A stretch of DNA of 64,000 nucleotides from Anoxybacillus amylolyticus (lineage in GTDB: Bacteria > Bacillota > Bacilli > Bacillales > Anoxybacillaceae): assembly GCF_001634285.1 (NCBI RefSeq), contig NZ_CP015438.1, forward strand, positions 1,872,001 to 1,936,000, given 5' to 3'. The notes beneath the pieces are model-generated. The model made no database searches. It saw only the letters and a program-made list of their open reading frames with translations, and was not told the DNA's origin. Shown here piece by piece: positions 25,984 to 33,773 of the stretch. Positions within the stretch are counted from its first letter, which is position 1; each line of letters starts with the position of its first letter. The translations under genes and the position numbers were made by a program.

Positions 25984-27044
25984 TTACGCAGTACACCCGA
26001 TGCGGCGTAACACTTCATCCCGGTGTTGCAAGACGTACTGTTCAAAACGAGTAATAGACTGGGCAATGTCGTTTTGATCTTTATGCAAGACGTTGGCAAT
26101 CACTTCATCTTTCAGCCACTTCCATAACCGTTCAATCGGGTTTAACTGTGGAGAATACGGTGGCAAATAGATAAAGTGAAATGCAGCGCCTTCGTCGCTA
26201 TCGAGGAATGCTTGCACCATGTTGGCATGATGAATACGTGCATTGTCCAACACAAGCACGATGAATCGATCCGAATATTTCTCTTTCAACAGGCGCAAAA
26301 AGTCTAGGAACGTCTCGGCATTGGCGGATGAGGCACGATGAAACACGACATCGCCTTGTTGAACGTCGACCGCACCAAAAATGGACACATGGGCATGATG
26401 ACCGTAGCTCGGCACTTGTTTTTGATTGCCCACTTCTGCCCATGTCGTACGAAGCGCTTGATAGGCACGAACATGCGTCTCATCTACATAAAACATGGTA
26501 ACGTTCTCGGTGATTAGTTTTTTTTTATAAATTCGAGTTCCTTTTGAAAAGCAGCTTGATGTTCTGGATTCCCTTTAACCAGCTTGTAAGTCGGACGTGT
26601 CCACGATAAACGAAGACGATGTAACAACTTGCGAATGCCTTCACGTGACATAAACACACCATATGTTTGTTGGATGTAAGATTGCAAAATGCGTGTGTTC
26701 CATGATGAAGAAATGCCCCAACCGACATCAACGGGGGTGGTGGTTAACACAAGTTGTCTGAGTGCTTGTTGCTGTTCTTCGGTAAGAAACGGCACACGAC
26801 CGGGTGGTAAGCGGCGATCGAGTAAATGATCGAGTCCTCCTTCGTTAAAGCGTGAGACGTAGAGGGCAACAGATTGACGGCATAGATTGACCATTTTCGC
26901 GACATCTTTCCCGAGATACCCTTCCATGACGAGGCGAACGGCAGTAACCCGAACGCGAAGCGAAGCATCTTTGATTTTTCGTTCTTGTTTCCGAAGTGTT
27001 CGAGGGGTCCAGCCGTGATCATTTGTAATTTTAAGACGTTTCAT
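25984..27044 (-). mobile_element. IS630-family transposase gene pair (programmed -1 frameshift likely)
   Basis: Upstream frame 27044-26514 (176 residues; helix-turn-helix DNA-binding, KMVNLCRQSVALYVSRFNEG) and downstream frame 26496-25984 (170 residues; DDE domain: FYVDETHV, VLDNARIHH, SPQLNPIERLWKWLK). The first frame ends at ATAAAAAAAAACTAA; a -1 slip on the nine-A run reads on as KKKLITENVTMFYVDE into the second frame. IS630 elements commonly use such slippage. I could not find matching terminal repeats, so the outer limits are not given and one end may be lost. Confidence 0.85.
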
Positions 27045-27124
27045 GTCATTTCCGCTCCTTTTATACGTGGGTATTTAGGAGCAGTATAACCATAGAAAAA
27101 GGCGTTCATACAGAAGTCATTGCT

Positions 27125-27358
27125 TTAAAGTGCATGTATATAGATTTGATCAGCCATTTGAATATATCCTTTTCTATTTTCTCTTATATCAGGATCTGTT
27201 TCGATTTCGAAATGAGACATGATTTCCATCTCAATGAAGGTAGTCATAATAATCTCTGCCTCATCTTCAATCAGCTGTTCAATGAACTCCACTGCATCAG
27301 GGTAACCCATTTCATGTGCTGCGTATATATTTGTATCGATTAGTACTTTGGTTGACAA
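27125..27358 (-). pseudogene. PIN-domain (VapC-like) toxin, 3'-truncated
   Basis: 77 residues reading left from ATG 27358: KVLIDTNIYAAHEMG (first PIN Asp) and IIMTTFIEMEIMSHFE (conserved Glu region). PIN toxins are about 130-150 residues; here the sequence ends after GYIQMADQI, next to the IS630. The missing second half is recognisable as a separate decayed piece at 33.48-33.73 kb. Its antitoxin gene lies 3 bp upstream. Probably inactive. Confidence 0.8.
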
Positions 27359-27361
27359 TGC

Positions 27362-27658
27362 TTAATCCTCCCACTCTTCTCTATTTGCAATTCTTAATGA
27401 TTCCAACACGCCTTCTTTGCTAAATAACTTTGCACTACCAGCCAGACGTTTGTGTAACGCTTTCTTTTCTTCCTTGGTTAGCTTCCTCTTTTCAGGTCGC
27501 ACTTGAATGACCTCCTTCATTTGCTCTTCTGTTAGAACAGATGCTCCAATTCGGTAATGATGACGGTTTTGACGCACTATTCTCTTTAAAATTGGGCGTT
27601 TTGCCGTTCCAGTTGTTATATGATATGCGCCACGGTTCCTTTTTTTGTTAGTTCTCAT
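27362..27658 (-). CDS. Antitoxin partner of the PIN toxin
   Basis: 98 residues from ATG 27658 (MRTNKKRNRGAYHITTGTAK), chosen because GGTGGGG lies 6 nt upstream. Very basic N-terminus for DNA binding, then VLTEEQMKEVIQVRPEKRKL and a C-terminal toxin-binding type end (KEGVLESLRIANREEWED). Gene order antitoxin-then-PIN with 3-bp spacing supports a VapBC-like pair. It stays intact although the toxin is cut. Confidence 0.7.
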   Translation of the reverse strand: MRTNKKRNRGAYHITTGTAKRPILKRIVRQNRHHYRIGASVLTEEQMKEVIQVRPEKRKLTKEEKKALHKRLAGSAKLFSKEGVLESLRIANREEWED

Positions 27659-27864
27659 TTGCATCCCCACCTTGGTTGAGGTTTTATACATATTATATCA
27701 TGTTTCAAGAAGTCATATCGATTATACCTTTTAAAATATATTCCCTTTTTTCACGAGTTTTTTCTCCATAGGTTGCAATAAAGAATTTCCGATTTTTTGT
27801 TTCCGTTTTCATCTCCATACAAGCTGATATGATATAACGTGGCAAGTGATCAGCTGGATGTTAG

Positions 27865-27932
27865 GTCGTGGTACCTGTCCCACCCCGAGAATTATTTATA
27901 GAAACAGAGAGTCATAGCGCGGCTCTCTGTTT
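27865..27932 (+). repeat. R repeat copy 4, left part (split by IS66)
   Basis: GTCGTGGTACCTGTCCCACCCC, then a shorter diverged spacer, then AAACAGAGAG...CTCTCTGTTT. IS66 cut it after CTCTGTTT; the rest of R resumes at 29588. Confidence 0.85.
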
Positions 27933-29587
27933 GTATCCATTCAGCCCAATACTAGTGCGATTTTCAGAATCCAGCACCAATAGGGCATTTCCCGTATCGA
28001 AAATGCCCTAGGAGGAATGGAGAATCGTTTGGAGAGACTCCCCACTTAGAAGTCTTTGCAACGATTCCCAAGCCGGCTTTCCGTGTTTTTGCAGGGTAGA
28101 AATGACGCTGCGAATGGTGCAGAAAGCCTCCGCATCGTCTTCCTGACGAAACGTTCCGGAAATTTTTTGTTTGACTTTCACCATCCGCAAATCGCGCTCG
28201 GCTTGGTTGTTGTCAAACGGCACTTCTTTCTTTCGCAGGAAGAGAAGCGCTTCTTGCTTGCGCTTTTCTAGACGCTGGATGAAATTCTGCGCGTTGCGGA
28301 CGCCTTCATGCTTGCCTTGTCGGCAACGCTCCTCGAGTTCTCGGCGACCATTCGCTAGAAGCTCGTCGTACACGGCTTCCCAATACCGGACTTCCTCCTC
28401 CGGTAGAGCTCCGCCCGCGTTCTCCACCGCCTGTTTCATCTTCAACAGCGCTTCGCTCATCTCTTTCGACCATGAATGGCCGTAAAGTTCTGTATATGCC
28501 CGAAGCTCCCGGAGATGATGGGCGTGGCAAAGGGCATGGCTCGCCTCTGTGTACATCGGGTACACCGAATACGCATCGTGTACCATCGTTCCTTTGTACC
28601 GTGGCAAGATCCCGATGTCGTCCGTCGCTTGCTTTCCACGGGAACGATGAAGCCCGTATCGTGTGACCTTGGCAGTGGAAGCCACATGCACCCATTGGTT
28701 CTTTCTGTTCACACGCAGGCTCGTTTCATCGACGTGCAACGTCTTGGAAGCGAGCAACGCCGCTTCGATCTCTTCGAGCGCTGCTTTGAACACAGGGAGC
28801 CATCGTCTCGTCATGTTCACGACTGTGCCTGCACTCATCGAATGGTCCACTAGCGCTTTGACCATCTCCGTGACACGCTCGCACGGGATCAACTGCGCAT
28901 GATTCCAGTATAAAACAAGGGAAGTGATGGCTGGTCCGTACTGGACATGATTCGTGACATAAAAAGGGAACTCTGCCTGCTGGACGAGATGACATTTCGG
29001 ACACCCCTTCACTTCCCGTTCGTGTTGAGTCACTTCCATTCGAACCACTGGGAGGTCGAACACTTGGCGAATGTCTACTTGAAGCGGAGCGACATGTTCT
29101 AAAGAGTGACCACATCCTTTGCATTTGGTCACGCGGTGAAGGACTCGGTGGTCAGGATTGGGGACTTGACGGAGCGTCGTTCCTCGATGCCCCGGTTGCC
29201 CTCCCGGCTGTTTCTCCGACGGTTGGCGAGAAGGGGATTTTGCCACAAACCGGTCAGAAGACGGCGGCAAATGGCTATTGGTACTGTTTTTTTTCGTACG
29301 GGCTTCTAATTCTGCAATACGTGCTTTCAATTTTTGATTTTCTTGACGAAGTTGCTGGTTTTCTTGTCTTAATTGTTCGTTTTCTTTGATGAGTTTTTCG
29401 ATGGTTTGTGCTTGGCGCTCGATTTTTGCGACCATGCTTTCGAGTGTGAAGACCGTTTGTTGGAAATCAAAAACAACGTTTGCCATCGTGTTCACCTCCC
29501 TTGTCTTGGATGGTACTAGTATAGACAAGGGGAACAGAAATAAACCCGATCTCGTAAACTTTTTCTATGTAATGGCTGAATAGTTAC
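27933..29587 (-). mobile_element. Complete IS66-type element (single-gene, ISBst12-like)
   Basis: 1655 bp. Left end GTATCCATTCAGCC and right end (reverse complement) GTAACTATTCAGCC form imperfect terminal repeats. The same 8 bp, CTCTGTTT, flanks both ends (27925-27932 and 29588-29595), the 8-bp duplication expected for IS66. It has only the transposase gene, without tnpA/tnpB accessory genes. Inserted inside the terminator stem of an R repeat. Confidence 0.92.
28008..29486 (-). CDS. IS66-family transposase
   Basis: 492 residues from ATG 29486 (MANVVFDFQQTVF) behind GGGAGGTGAACACG. N-terminal leucine-zipper-like coiled coil (QENQQLRQENQKLKARIAEL), a CxxC zinc finger pair (CKGCGH, CPKCH), and the DDE core: HVDETSLRV, MVHDAYSVYP and NNQAERDLRMVK. 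Intact. A perfect inverted repeat (TAGGGCATTT / AAATGCCCTA) around the stop codon acts as terminator. Confidence 0.93.
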   Translation of the reverse strand: MANVVFDFQQTVFTLESMVAKIERQAQTIEKLIKENEQLRQENQQLRQENQKLKARIAELEARTKKNSTNSHLPPSSDRFVAKSPSRQPSEKQPGGQPGHRGTTLRQVPNPDHRVLHRVTKCKGCGHSLEHVAPLQVDIRQVFDLPVVRMEVTQHEREVKGCPKCHLVQQAEFPFYVTNHVQYGPAITSLVLYWNHAQLIPCERVTEMVKALVDHSMSAGTVVNMTRRWLPVFKAALEEIEAALLASKTLHVDETSLRVNRKNQWVHVASTAKVTRYGLHRSRGKQATDDIGILPRYKGTMVHDAYSVYPMYTEASHALCHAHHLRELRAYTELYGHSWSKEMSEALLKMKQAVENAGGALPEEEVRYWEAVYDELLANGRRELEERCRQGKHEGVRNAQNFIQRLEKRKQEALLFLRKKEVPFDNNQAERDLRMVKVKQKISGTFRQEDDAEAFCTIRSVISTLQKHGKPAWESLQRLLSGESLQTILHSS

Positions 29588-29610
29588 CTCTGTTTTTGCA
29601 TGTGCGCTCC
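29588..29610 (+). repeat. R repeat copy 4, right part
   Basis: CTCTGTTTTTGCATGTGCGCTCC, continuing the R copy split by IS66; the first 8 bp are the target duplication. Confidence 0.88.
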
Positions 29611-29877
29611 ACATGATGGCAAGGTGCCGCACCACCCAGAATGACGCGAACGTTGCAAGAGTAGCAGGTAAAGCGAAATCCATTCCTCTGCCAATTTCCC
29701 AAAAACGAGATAACAAAAATTCATTTTTATCGCATCCAAGAGCCAATTTCCCTGACTTTTTTGCTTTTTATCGCAAAAAAAGAACGCTAGAAAATCCATT
29801 TTCCCCATTTGCATTTCCCTTATTCCTTTATTTTAATCAAGTTGTACTCTCCTAAATTTCTCGAAAGGATGATCCTC
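29611..29877 (+). promoter_or_regulatory. Leader of rpn copy 5
   Basis: Nearly identical over about 265 bp to the leader at 20872-21136, including ATGATGGCAAGGTGCCGC and both inverted repeats. The near-identity suggests recent duplication. Confidence 0.55.
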
Positions 29878-30836
29878 ATGCAATACCTCGATTTGAAAAT
29901 GGATTTTATGTTCAAGCAGATGTTTGGCCAACCGAGTCGCAAGTCGATTACGATGGCGTTTTTAAACGCGCTTTTGCATCGGAAAGAAGATGACCGAATC
30001 GTCGATGTGCAATTTGAAAACACCGAACTGACGAAAGAAACAGAAGACGGAAAAACAGGGCGGTTAGATGTCATTGTCCGTACGAATCTTGGCGAGCGCA
30101 TTCATGTCGAGATTCAAATTATCCCGCAATACGGCATGCCTGAACGGCTGTTGTATTTACTGGGCGCGGCTATTTTCGTCTTCGCTATCAAAAGGAGAAC
30201 GGTACGACACCCTTCCCCCCGACCATTATGATTGCCATCCTTAACTATCCACTTTTCCCACACGAAACAGATCGCTTCCACACCGTTTTTCACATTCGTG
30301 AAGATGAAGAACAGTTTCTTTGGAGCCCACATCTTGAATTTCATGTGCTTGATTTGTCACAATTTATGGTAAAATGGAAGAAATACCGCCGGGATGTAAA
30401 ACAATCACCGGAATGGCCATGGCTAACGATGTTGTCGGCGGTGGACAGTCGGACGAAAAAGATTGATGAAGAGATGGTTCGCGAATTGGAGGGAGTCGCG
30501 ATGACAGAACAAGAAATTTTAGAAGCGTTAGAAGAGTGGCAAAGTTTGAGCGTCGACCCAGAAAACCGCTACGCATACGAAATGCGGTTGAAATGGCTGC
30601 TTGATCAGCTATCGAACATTCGCGGAAGTCGGGAAGAAGGACGAGAAGAAGGTTTGAAAGAAGGTTTGAAAAGAGGATTGGAACAAGGACGGGCAGAGGG
30701 ACTGAAAGAAGGCATGAAGCAAAGAGAGCGGGAAATGATTAGGAAAATGATCGAAAAAGGGATGAGCATTGCCGAGATTGCAAACATGCTTGACTTGACG
30801 GAAGAAGAAGTGAAAGGAAGAGTGAAAAATCAATAA
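29878..30836 (+). pseudogene. Rpn-family gene copy 5 (subtype II), two frameshifts
   Basis: Starts MQYLDLKMDFMFKQM at ATG 29878. Compared with copy 2, an extra T at about 30153 (TTGTATTTACTGG) and an extra C in the CCCCCC run at about 30216 move the frame twice; the rest (ILNYPLFPHETDRF...) reads on to 30836. D64 and E78/Q80 are upstream of the first shift, but the nuclease is cut in the middle. The 3' part, with intragenic start 30501, is clean. The repeat block is the longest of all copies (GREEGLKEGLKRGLEQGRAE) and the tail is type beta. Confidence 0.88.
30501..30836 (+). CDS. Intragenic Rpn short form, intact inside the broken copy 5
   Basis: ATG 30501 after TTGGAGGGAGTCGCG, same ribosome site as copies 2 and 3. 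111 residues, uninterrupted although the nuclease part upstream carries two frameshifts. It could still be made and act against the other Rpn proteins. Confidence 0.6.
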   Translation: MTEQEILEALEEWQSLSVDPENRYAYEMRLKWLLDQLSNIRGSREEGREEGLKEGLKRGLEQGRAEGLKEGMKQREREMIRKMIEKGMSIAEIANMLDLTEEEVKGRVKNQ

Positions 30837-30906
30837 GAAGAGGTTTCTGCGATCCCGTTTGTTAAAGAGTTACATCGGCTATCATTCTTTCTTCGAGGTG
30901 ATAACA

Positions 30907-31161
30907 ATGAAATGGCAGGAAGTGCGTACATTGTATCCAAATCAGTTTGTAAAGCTACACATATTGAAATCTCGTTTACATGGAGACAAAGAGATTATTG
31001 AAGAAGTAGCTGTTGTTGGTACAGTTCCCGATGAGAATGCCACTCGCGAGTTGTTGCAATCGAAAGGAAACGAACTCGTGTATCATACGAGTCATGAGGA
31101 CATTGTTTTGCAAGTGAGAGGAATGATTAGTTTGAGAGGAAAGGCTCGCTATGCAGATTGA
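30907..31161 (+). CDS. Small protein paired with a retropepsin-like protease
   Basis: 84 residues, ATG 30907 behind CGAGGTGATAACA. Sequence MKWQEVRTLYPNQFVKLHIL...KEIIEEVAVVGTVPDENATR has an antitoxin-like or adaptor-like alpha/beta look but no family I can name. Its last 11 nt overlap the protease gene, so the two are co-translated. A pair of this kind on a repeat-bounded module suggests a protein-partner system. Confidence 0.65.
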   Translation: MKWQEVRTLYPNQFVKLHILKSRLHGDKEIIEEVAVVGTVPDENATRELLQSKGNELVYHTSHEDIVLQVRGMISLRGKARYAD

Positions 31162-31558
31162 ATATCGCGACGGTTTATTGTTTACGTCAATTGAAATTGT
31201 TTATCGTGGGAAAACGAAGAGGATTGATAATATGGTTATTGATACTGGTGCTGCTAAAACATTAATCTCGCAACATGCAGTAGAAGATATAGAGTTATGG
31301 GTGGAGAGAAGGGATCGTATTGTTACTTACTATGGAGTAGGCGGCAAAGAGCATGCATTTACAAAGAAATTGGATACAGTTAAGCTAGGCTCTTTTCAAT
31401 TAAGGAAGTATGAAGTTGATTTTAGCGGAATGGATTATGCGGGAATTAACGGGTTGCTAGGATTAGACGTATTGATAGAGGATGGGTTTGTTTTAGATCT
31501 ACACAAATTAAAAATGTACAATTGGTCACGGTGCCCGTCGCACCCAGAGAATTGCTAA
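31151..31558 (+). CDS. Retropepsin-like aspartic protease, C-terminus altered by R
   Basis: 135 residues, ATG 31151 with GAGAGGAAAGG upstream. The single-domain retropepsin motif is clear: NMVIDTGAAKTLIS with catalytic D31-T-G-A, and the second conserved stretch GINGLLGLDVLIEDGFVLDL. Such proteins act as dimers. The last ten or so residues (WSRCPSHPENC) are encoded by repeat R6, which also supplies the stop codon, so the natural end was replaced. The core fold is complete, and activity may persist. Confidence 0.82.
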   Translation: MQIEYRDGLLFTSIEIVYRGKTKRIDNMVIDTGAAKTLISQHAVEDIELWVERRDRIVTYYGVGGKEHAFTKKLDTVKLGSFQLRKYEVDFSGMDYAGINGLLGLDVLIEDGFVLDLHKLKMYNWSRCPSHPENC

Positions 31559-31604
31559 GATTTACAGAAACAGAGAGTCATAGCGTGGCTCTCTGTTTTT
31601 GTAT
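31527..31604 (+). repeat. R repeat copy 5 (R6 in order of position), followed by intron fragment
   Basis: Diverged 5' part (CACGGTGCCCGTCGCACCC), then GAAACAGAGAG...CTCTCTGTTTTTGTAT. It lies in the 3' end of the protease gene. A group IIC intron 5' end begins directly after it. Confidence 0.85.
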
Positions 31605-31747
31605 GTGCGCCCTGCATGGGTGTAGTCTATATGGTGAAAGTCCAAAACTGCGAAAGAAGAAGTAGCAGTTCGCTTAATGCAACGGTGTCCGTGTCGACGC
31701 GGAGTCTGAAGAAAGCGAACGACAAACTCTTGGTCTGAAAAACGCTG
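31605..31747 (+). ncRNA. Group IIC intron, 5' fragment (domain I)
   Basis: Starts GTGCGCCCTGCATGGGTG and continues with AGTCTATATGGTGAAAGTCC, GAAGAAGTAGCAGTT, GGTGTCCGTGTCGACGCGG and GAAAGCGAACGACAAA. This follows the domain I consensus of bacterial class C introns (as in the Oceanobacillus iheyensis intron) almost position by position. Only about 140 nt remain: no reverse transcriptase, no domains V/VI. Group IIC introns insert just after terminator hairpins, and this one sits directly behind the R terminator stem. Confidence 0.85.
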
Positions 31748-31953
31748 TTTTCGATACCTATTATCTTCAAAAGGAGAAAGTCATCCTAAGATGAGGGAGA
31801 GTTTTTTGTTGTGATCGTTTGAATTTTTGGTCGATATGTTCGTTTTCCGCAGGGGATTTGTAGTCGTTTTTACAATATTCGACAACATTTTCTGTGACAT
31901 TTCAGTACAATAGAATTGACGGAGATTTTCGATTTATAAGGGAGGAAAGAGGC
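31748..31953 (+). promoter_or_regulatory. Upstream region and control element of the PD-(D/E)XK operon
   Basis: Gene-free. TTACAATATT and CGACAACATT (31870-31889) are tandem 10-mers, followed by TTTCAGTACAATAGAAT with TACAAT at 31906-31911. Spacing and sequence match 22240-22281. Confidence 0.6.
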
Positions 31954-32691
31954 TTGTTAGCTGAAATACATGGGAAAATATCGTCAGACGGTTCGAACCT
32001 CAGCGAGCGTCTCGAAGACCAGTTAACAGCGAACGTGTTTGGCACGTTGCGTTATCTCCCTTTTCACAAAGGGATTCAGCCGCTTTTGAGCAGTGCTGTC
32101 TTTTTTTCTCCAGCTACTCAAACGGTATTTCAAAAAGGTTTAGCCACACAAAATGATGAGTTTATCGGCGAGAAAGTTACGTTTTGGTCAAAGAGGGAAA
32201 GAAGCGAAATGGATGTTTGGCTCGAATTGGATCATTTGACGATAGGAATTGAGGTGAAATATCACAGCTCTTTATCGTCGGACGATCAATTGGAGCGAGA
32301 GGCGCTGGATTTATTAGCGGATAAAAAACAAACTCCTAAGTTTTTGCTTTTGCTGGGGAAAGAACCGGAAGTGAACATGATGGCTAAAAGGGCGATAGAA
32401 GAGCGAAAGTTGCCAAGCGGTGTTCATTTCGGGTATATGTCATGGCAAGAAGTGTTCATGCAGCTGATGCATATGCAGAAAGATGAAACGTTAAATGAAT
32501 TTGAAAGGTTAATGTTGAAAGATTTAGTTGCTTTATTGAGAAAGAAGGGATTTGAGCGTTTTCAAGGTTTCCAACATCTTTCTTATCCTATTGTTGAATA
32601 TGGTTCTTATTTTTGTTTTCATTCGGATGAACAGTTTTTTCATTTTGATGTAAGTAGGATTGAAAAGGGGAGATATTATGAGTTTCACTAG
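31954..32691 (+). CDS. PD-(D/E)XK nuclease-like protein, gene A of a two-gene module
   Basis: 245 residues; TTG 31954 follows AAGGGAGGAAAGAGG. The N-terminus ERLEDQLTANVFGTLRYLPF and the core SEMDVWLELDHLTIGIEVKYH (D87, E100-V-K102) fit a PD-(D/E)XK nuclease with an N-terminal Glu. A downstream region with REALDLLADKKQTPKFLLLL matches the usual strand-helix after the active site. It overlaps gene B by 14 nt. No helicase or methylase is nearby. Single-nuclease modules like this occur in defence islands; the exact family is not known to me. Confidence 0.75.
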   Translation: MLAEIHGKISSDGSNLSERLEDQLTANVFGTLRYLPFHKGIQPLLSSAVFFSPATQTVFQKGLATQNDEFIGEKVTFWSKRERSEMDVWLELDHLTIGIEVKYHSSLSSDDQLEREALDLLADKKQTPKFLLLLGKEPEVNMMAKRAIEERKLPSGVHFGYMSWQEVFMQLMHMQKDETLNEFERLMLKDLVALLRKKGFERFQGFQHLSYPIVEYGSYFCFHSDEQFFHFDVSRIEKGRYYEFH

Positions 32692-33250
32692 TGTACGGGA
32701 AAACATTAAAAACGCGTTTGAAGTTGTACGAAAAACGTATGAGAATGTTGATAAACTGTTGGCGGAATTGGATCGTCAATCGGTTGAATGCGGATTTGTT
32801 CCAGTTATTCCACAATTTTTACGTTGGAAGTCCGATCGCGAGTATGGAGGGTGGTTCATCCAATCTTTTATTAAGCTATACCAAAGAGACTCTGCTCCGC
32901 CTTGTCAGTCGGGGAATGGATTGAAAAACGACCCAATCTATGCGATTGAACTGTCTTTTAAAGAAGAACCGCGAATGACGTTATGCAAATATGTATACCC
33001 ATCTCTTGAGCATTGGGATAAACCGCCGAGCGTTTCTGAGCATTGGCTTTTCTATTGGCCTTTATACGATGGCGATAATTTTACTGATATCCAACTTGAA
33101 AATAGAATTGGCAAAACGATTCCAAACAATGAGAAGGTATCAGAGAAATATGGAAAAATTCAAGAAATTATTTGGAAGGAAATCGACTTATTATCCGTTA
33201 CATCAACAAACATAAAAGATACGGTGTTTGATGAGTTGAAGCGTTTGTGA
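32678..33250 (+). CDS. Unknown protein, gene B of the nuclease module
   Basis: 190 residues, ATG 32678 with AAAGGGGAG, inside the end of gene A. N-terminal helices (NIKNAFEVVRKTYENVDKLL) then a mixed region rich in W, Y, P and acidic residues (LRWKSDREYGGWFIQSFIKL; HWLFYWPLYDGDNFTD). No catalytic motif, no membrane segment. Overlap means coupled translation and usually a complex or toxin/immunity relation. R7 follows 20 bp after the stop. Confidence 0.7.
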   Translation: MSFTSVRENIKNAFEVVRKTYENVDKLLAELDRQSVECGFVPVIPQFLRWKSDREYGGWFIQSFIKLYQRDSAPPCQSGNGLKNDPIYAIELSFKEEPRMTLCKYVYPSLEHWDKPPSVSEHWLFYWPLYDGDNFTDIQLENRIGKTIPNNEKVSEKYGKIQEIIWKEIDLLSVTSTNIKDTVFDELKRL

Positions 33251-33271
33251 TTTATGGACTTATGGACTGAT

Positions 33272-33356
33272 ACGGTGTCACGCCCCGAGGATTGTCGAGA
33301 TTTGTAGAAACAGAGAGTCATAGCGCGGCTCTCTGTTTTTGTATGTGTACTTCTCC
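33272..33356 (+). repeat. R repeat copy 6 (R7 by position)
   Basis: CGGTGTCACGCCCCGAGGAT then the common spacer and AAACAGAGAG / CTCTCTGTTT stem with TTTTTGTATGTGTAC. It terminates the nuclease module. Confidence 0.9.
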
Positions 33357-33479
33357 GCGATCTTTGACTCTCTTTGCTTTTTATTGTAGGAAATGTGCCT
33401 TCACATTTTGAAATTTAAATTGTTCCCTTAGGAACGCCTGCTATACGATTAGGTTTGGCTGTTTTTGTTCTCGCTGTTG
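33357..33479. other. Gene-free stretch
   Basis: About 120 AT-rich bases after R7 with no gene, promoter or repeat recognised. Confidence 0.4.
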
Positions 33480-33773
33480 AAGGAAGAAGCATATTTTGAA
33501 CACATTTTGGTGATGGAGTCACGAATGTCGTTAATCGGGTTGTGTCGCTGTATAAGAGCCGCAGCTGCAACAAGAGCGCCTGGTGCTTTAGCGTGTATGA
33601 TCCGCTCTCGCTTTTCTTCTCATGTCAGCTGCTAGCTCCGTATCTTCCCTAGTGACGTCATCAATTTGATCAGCCATTTGGATATGCTTTTTTATTGCGC
33701 GAGGTTTCCTCGCGGCTATTCGAAAAGATGCTGATAAAACATCCTCTCGTTCGTGTTTATACACAGCCTTCAT
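33480..33773 (-). pseudogene. PIN-domain toxin, C-terminal half, frameshifted
   Basis: Read leftwards: IQMADQIDDVTREDTELAAD then RRKARADHT, a frameshift near 33594, and KAPGALVAAAALIQRHNPIN then DIRDSITKM. This is the second half of a PIN toxin (second Asp in TREDTELAADM; conserved KAPDA-like stretch). It begins at IQMADQI, the exact point where the N-terminal half at 27125 stops. The two pieces look like halves of one gene or of close homologues. Confidence 0.75.

Noticed and set aside
25976-27124. Terminal inverted repeats of the IS630 element
   Set aside because: I compared both flanks and found no convincing match, so no element limits beyond the genes are claimed.
28171-28902. Long plus-strand ORFs over the IS66 gene
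   Set aside because: They are antisense shadows of the transposase with no ribosome sites or recognisable motifs.
27865-29610. Counting the R pieces at 27865 and 29588 as two repeats
   Set aside because: The 8-bp duplication and IS66 ends show they are one copy interrupted by IS66.
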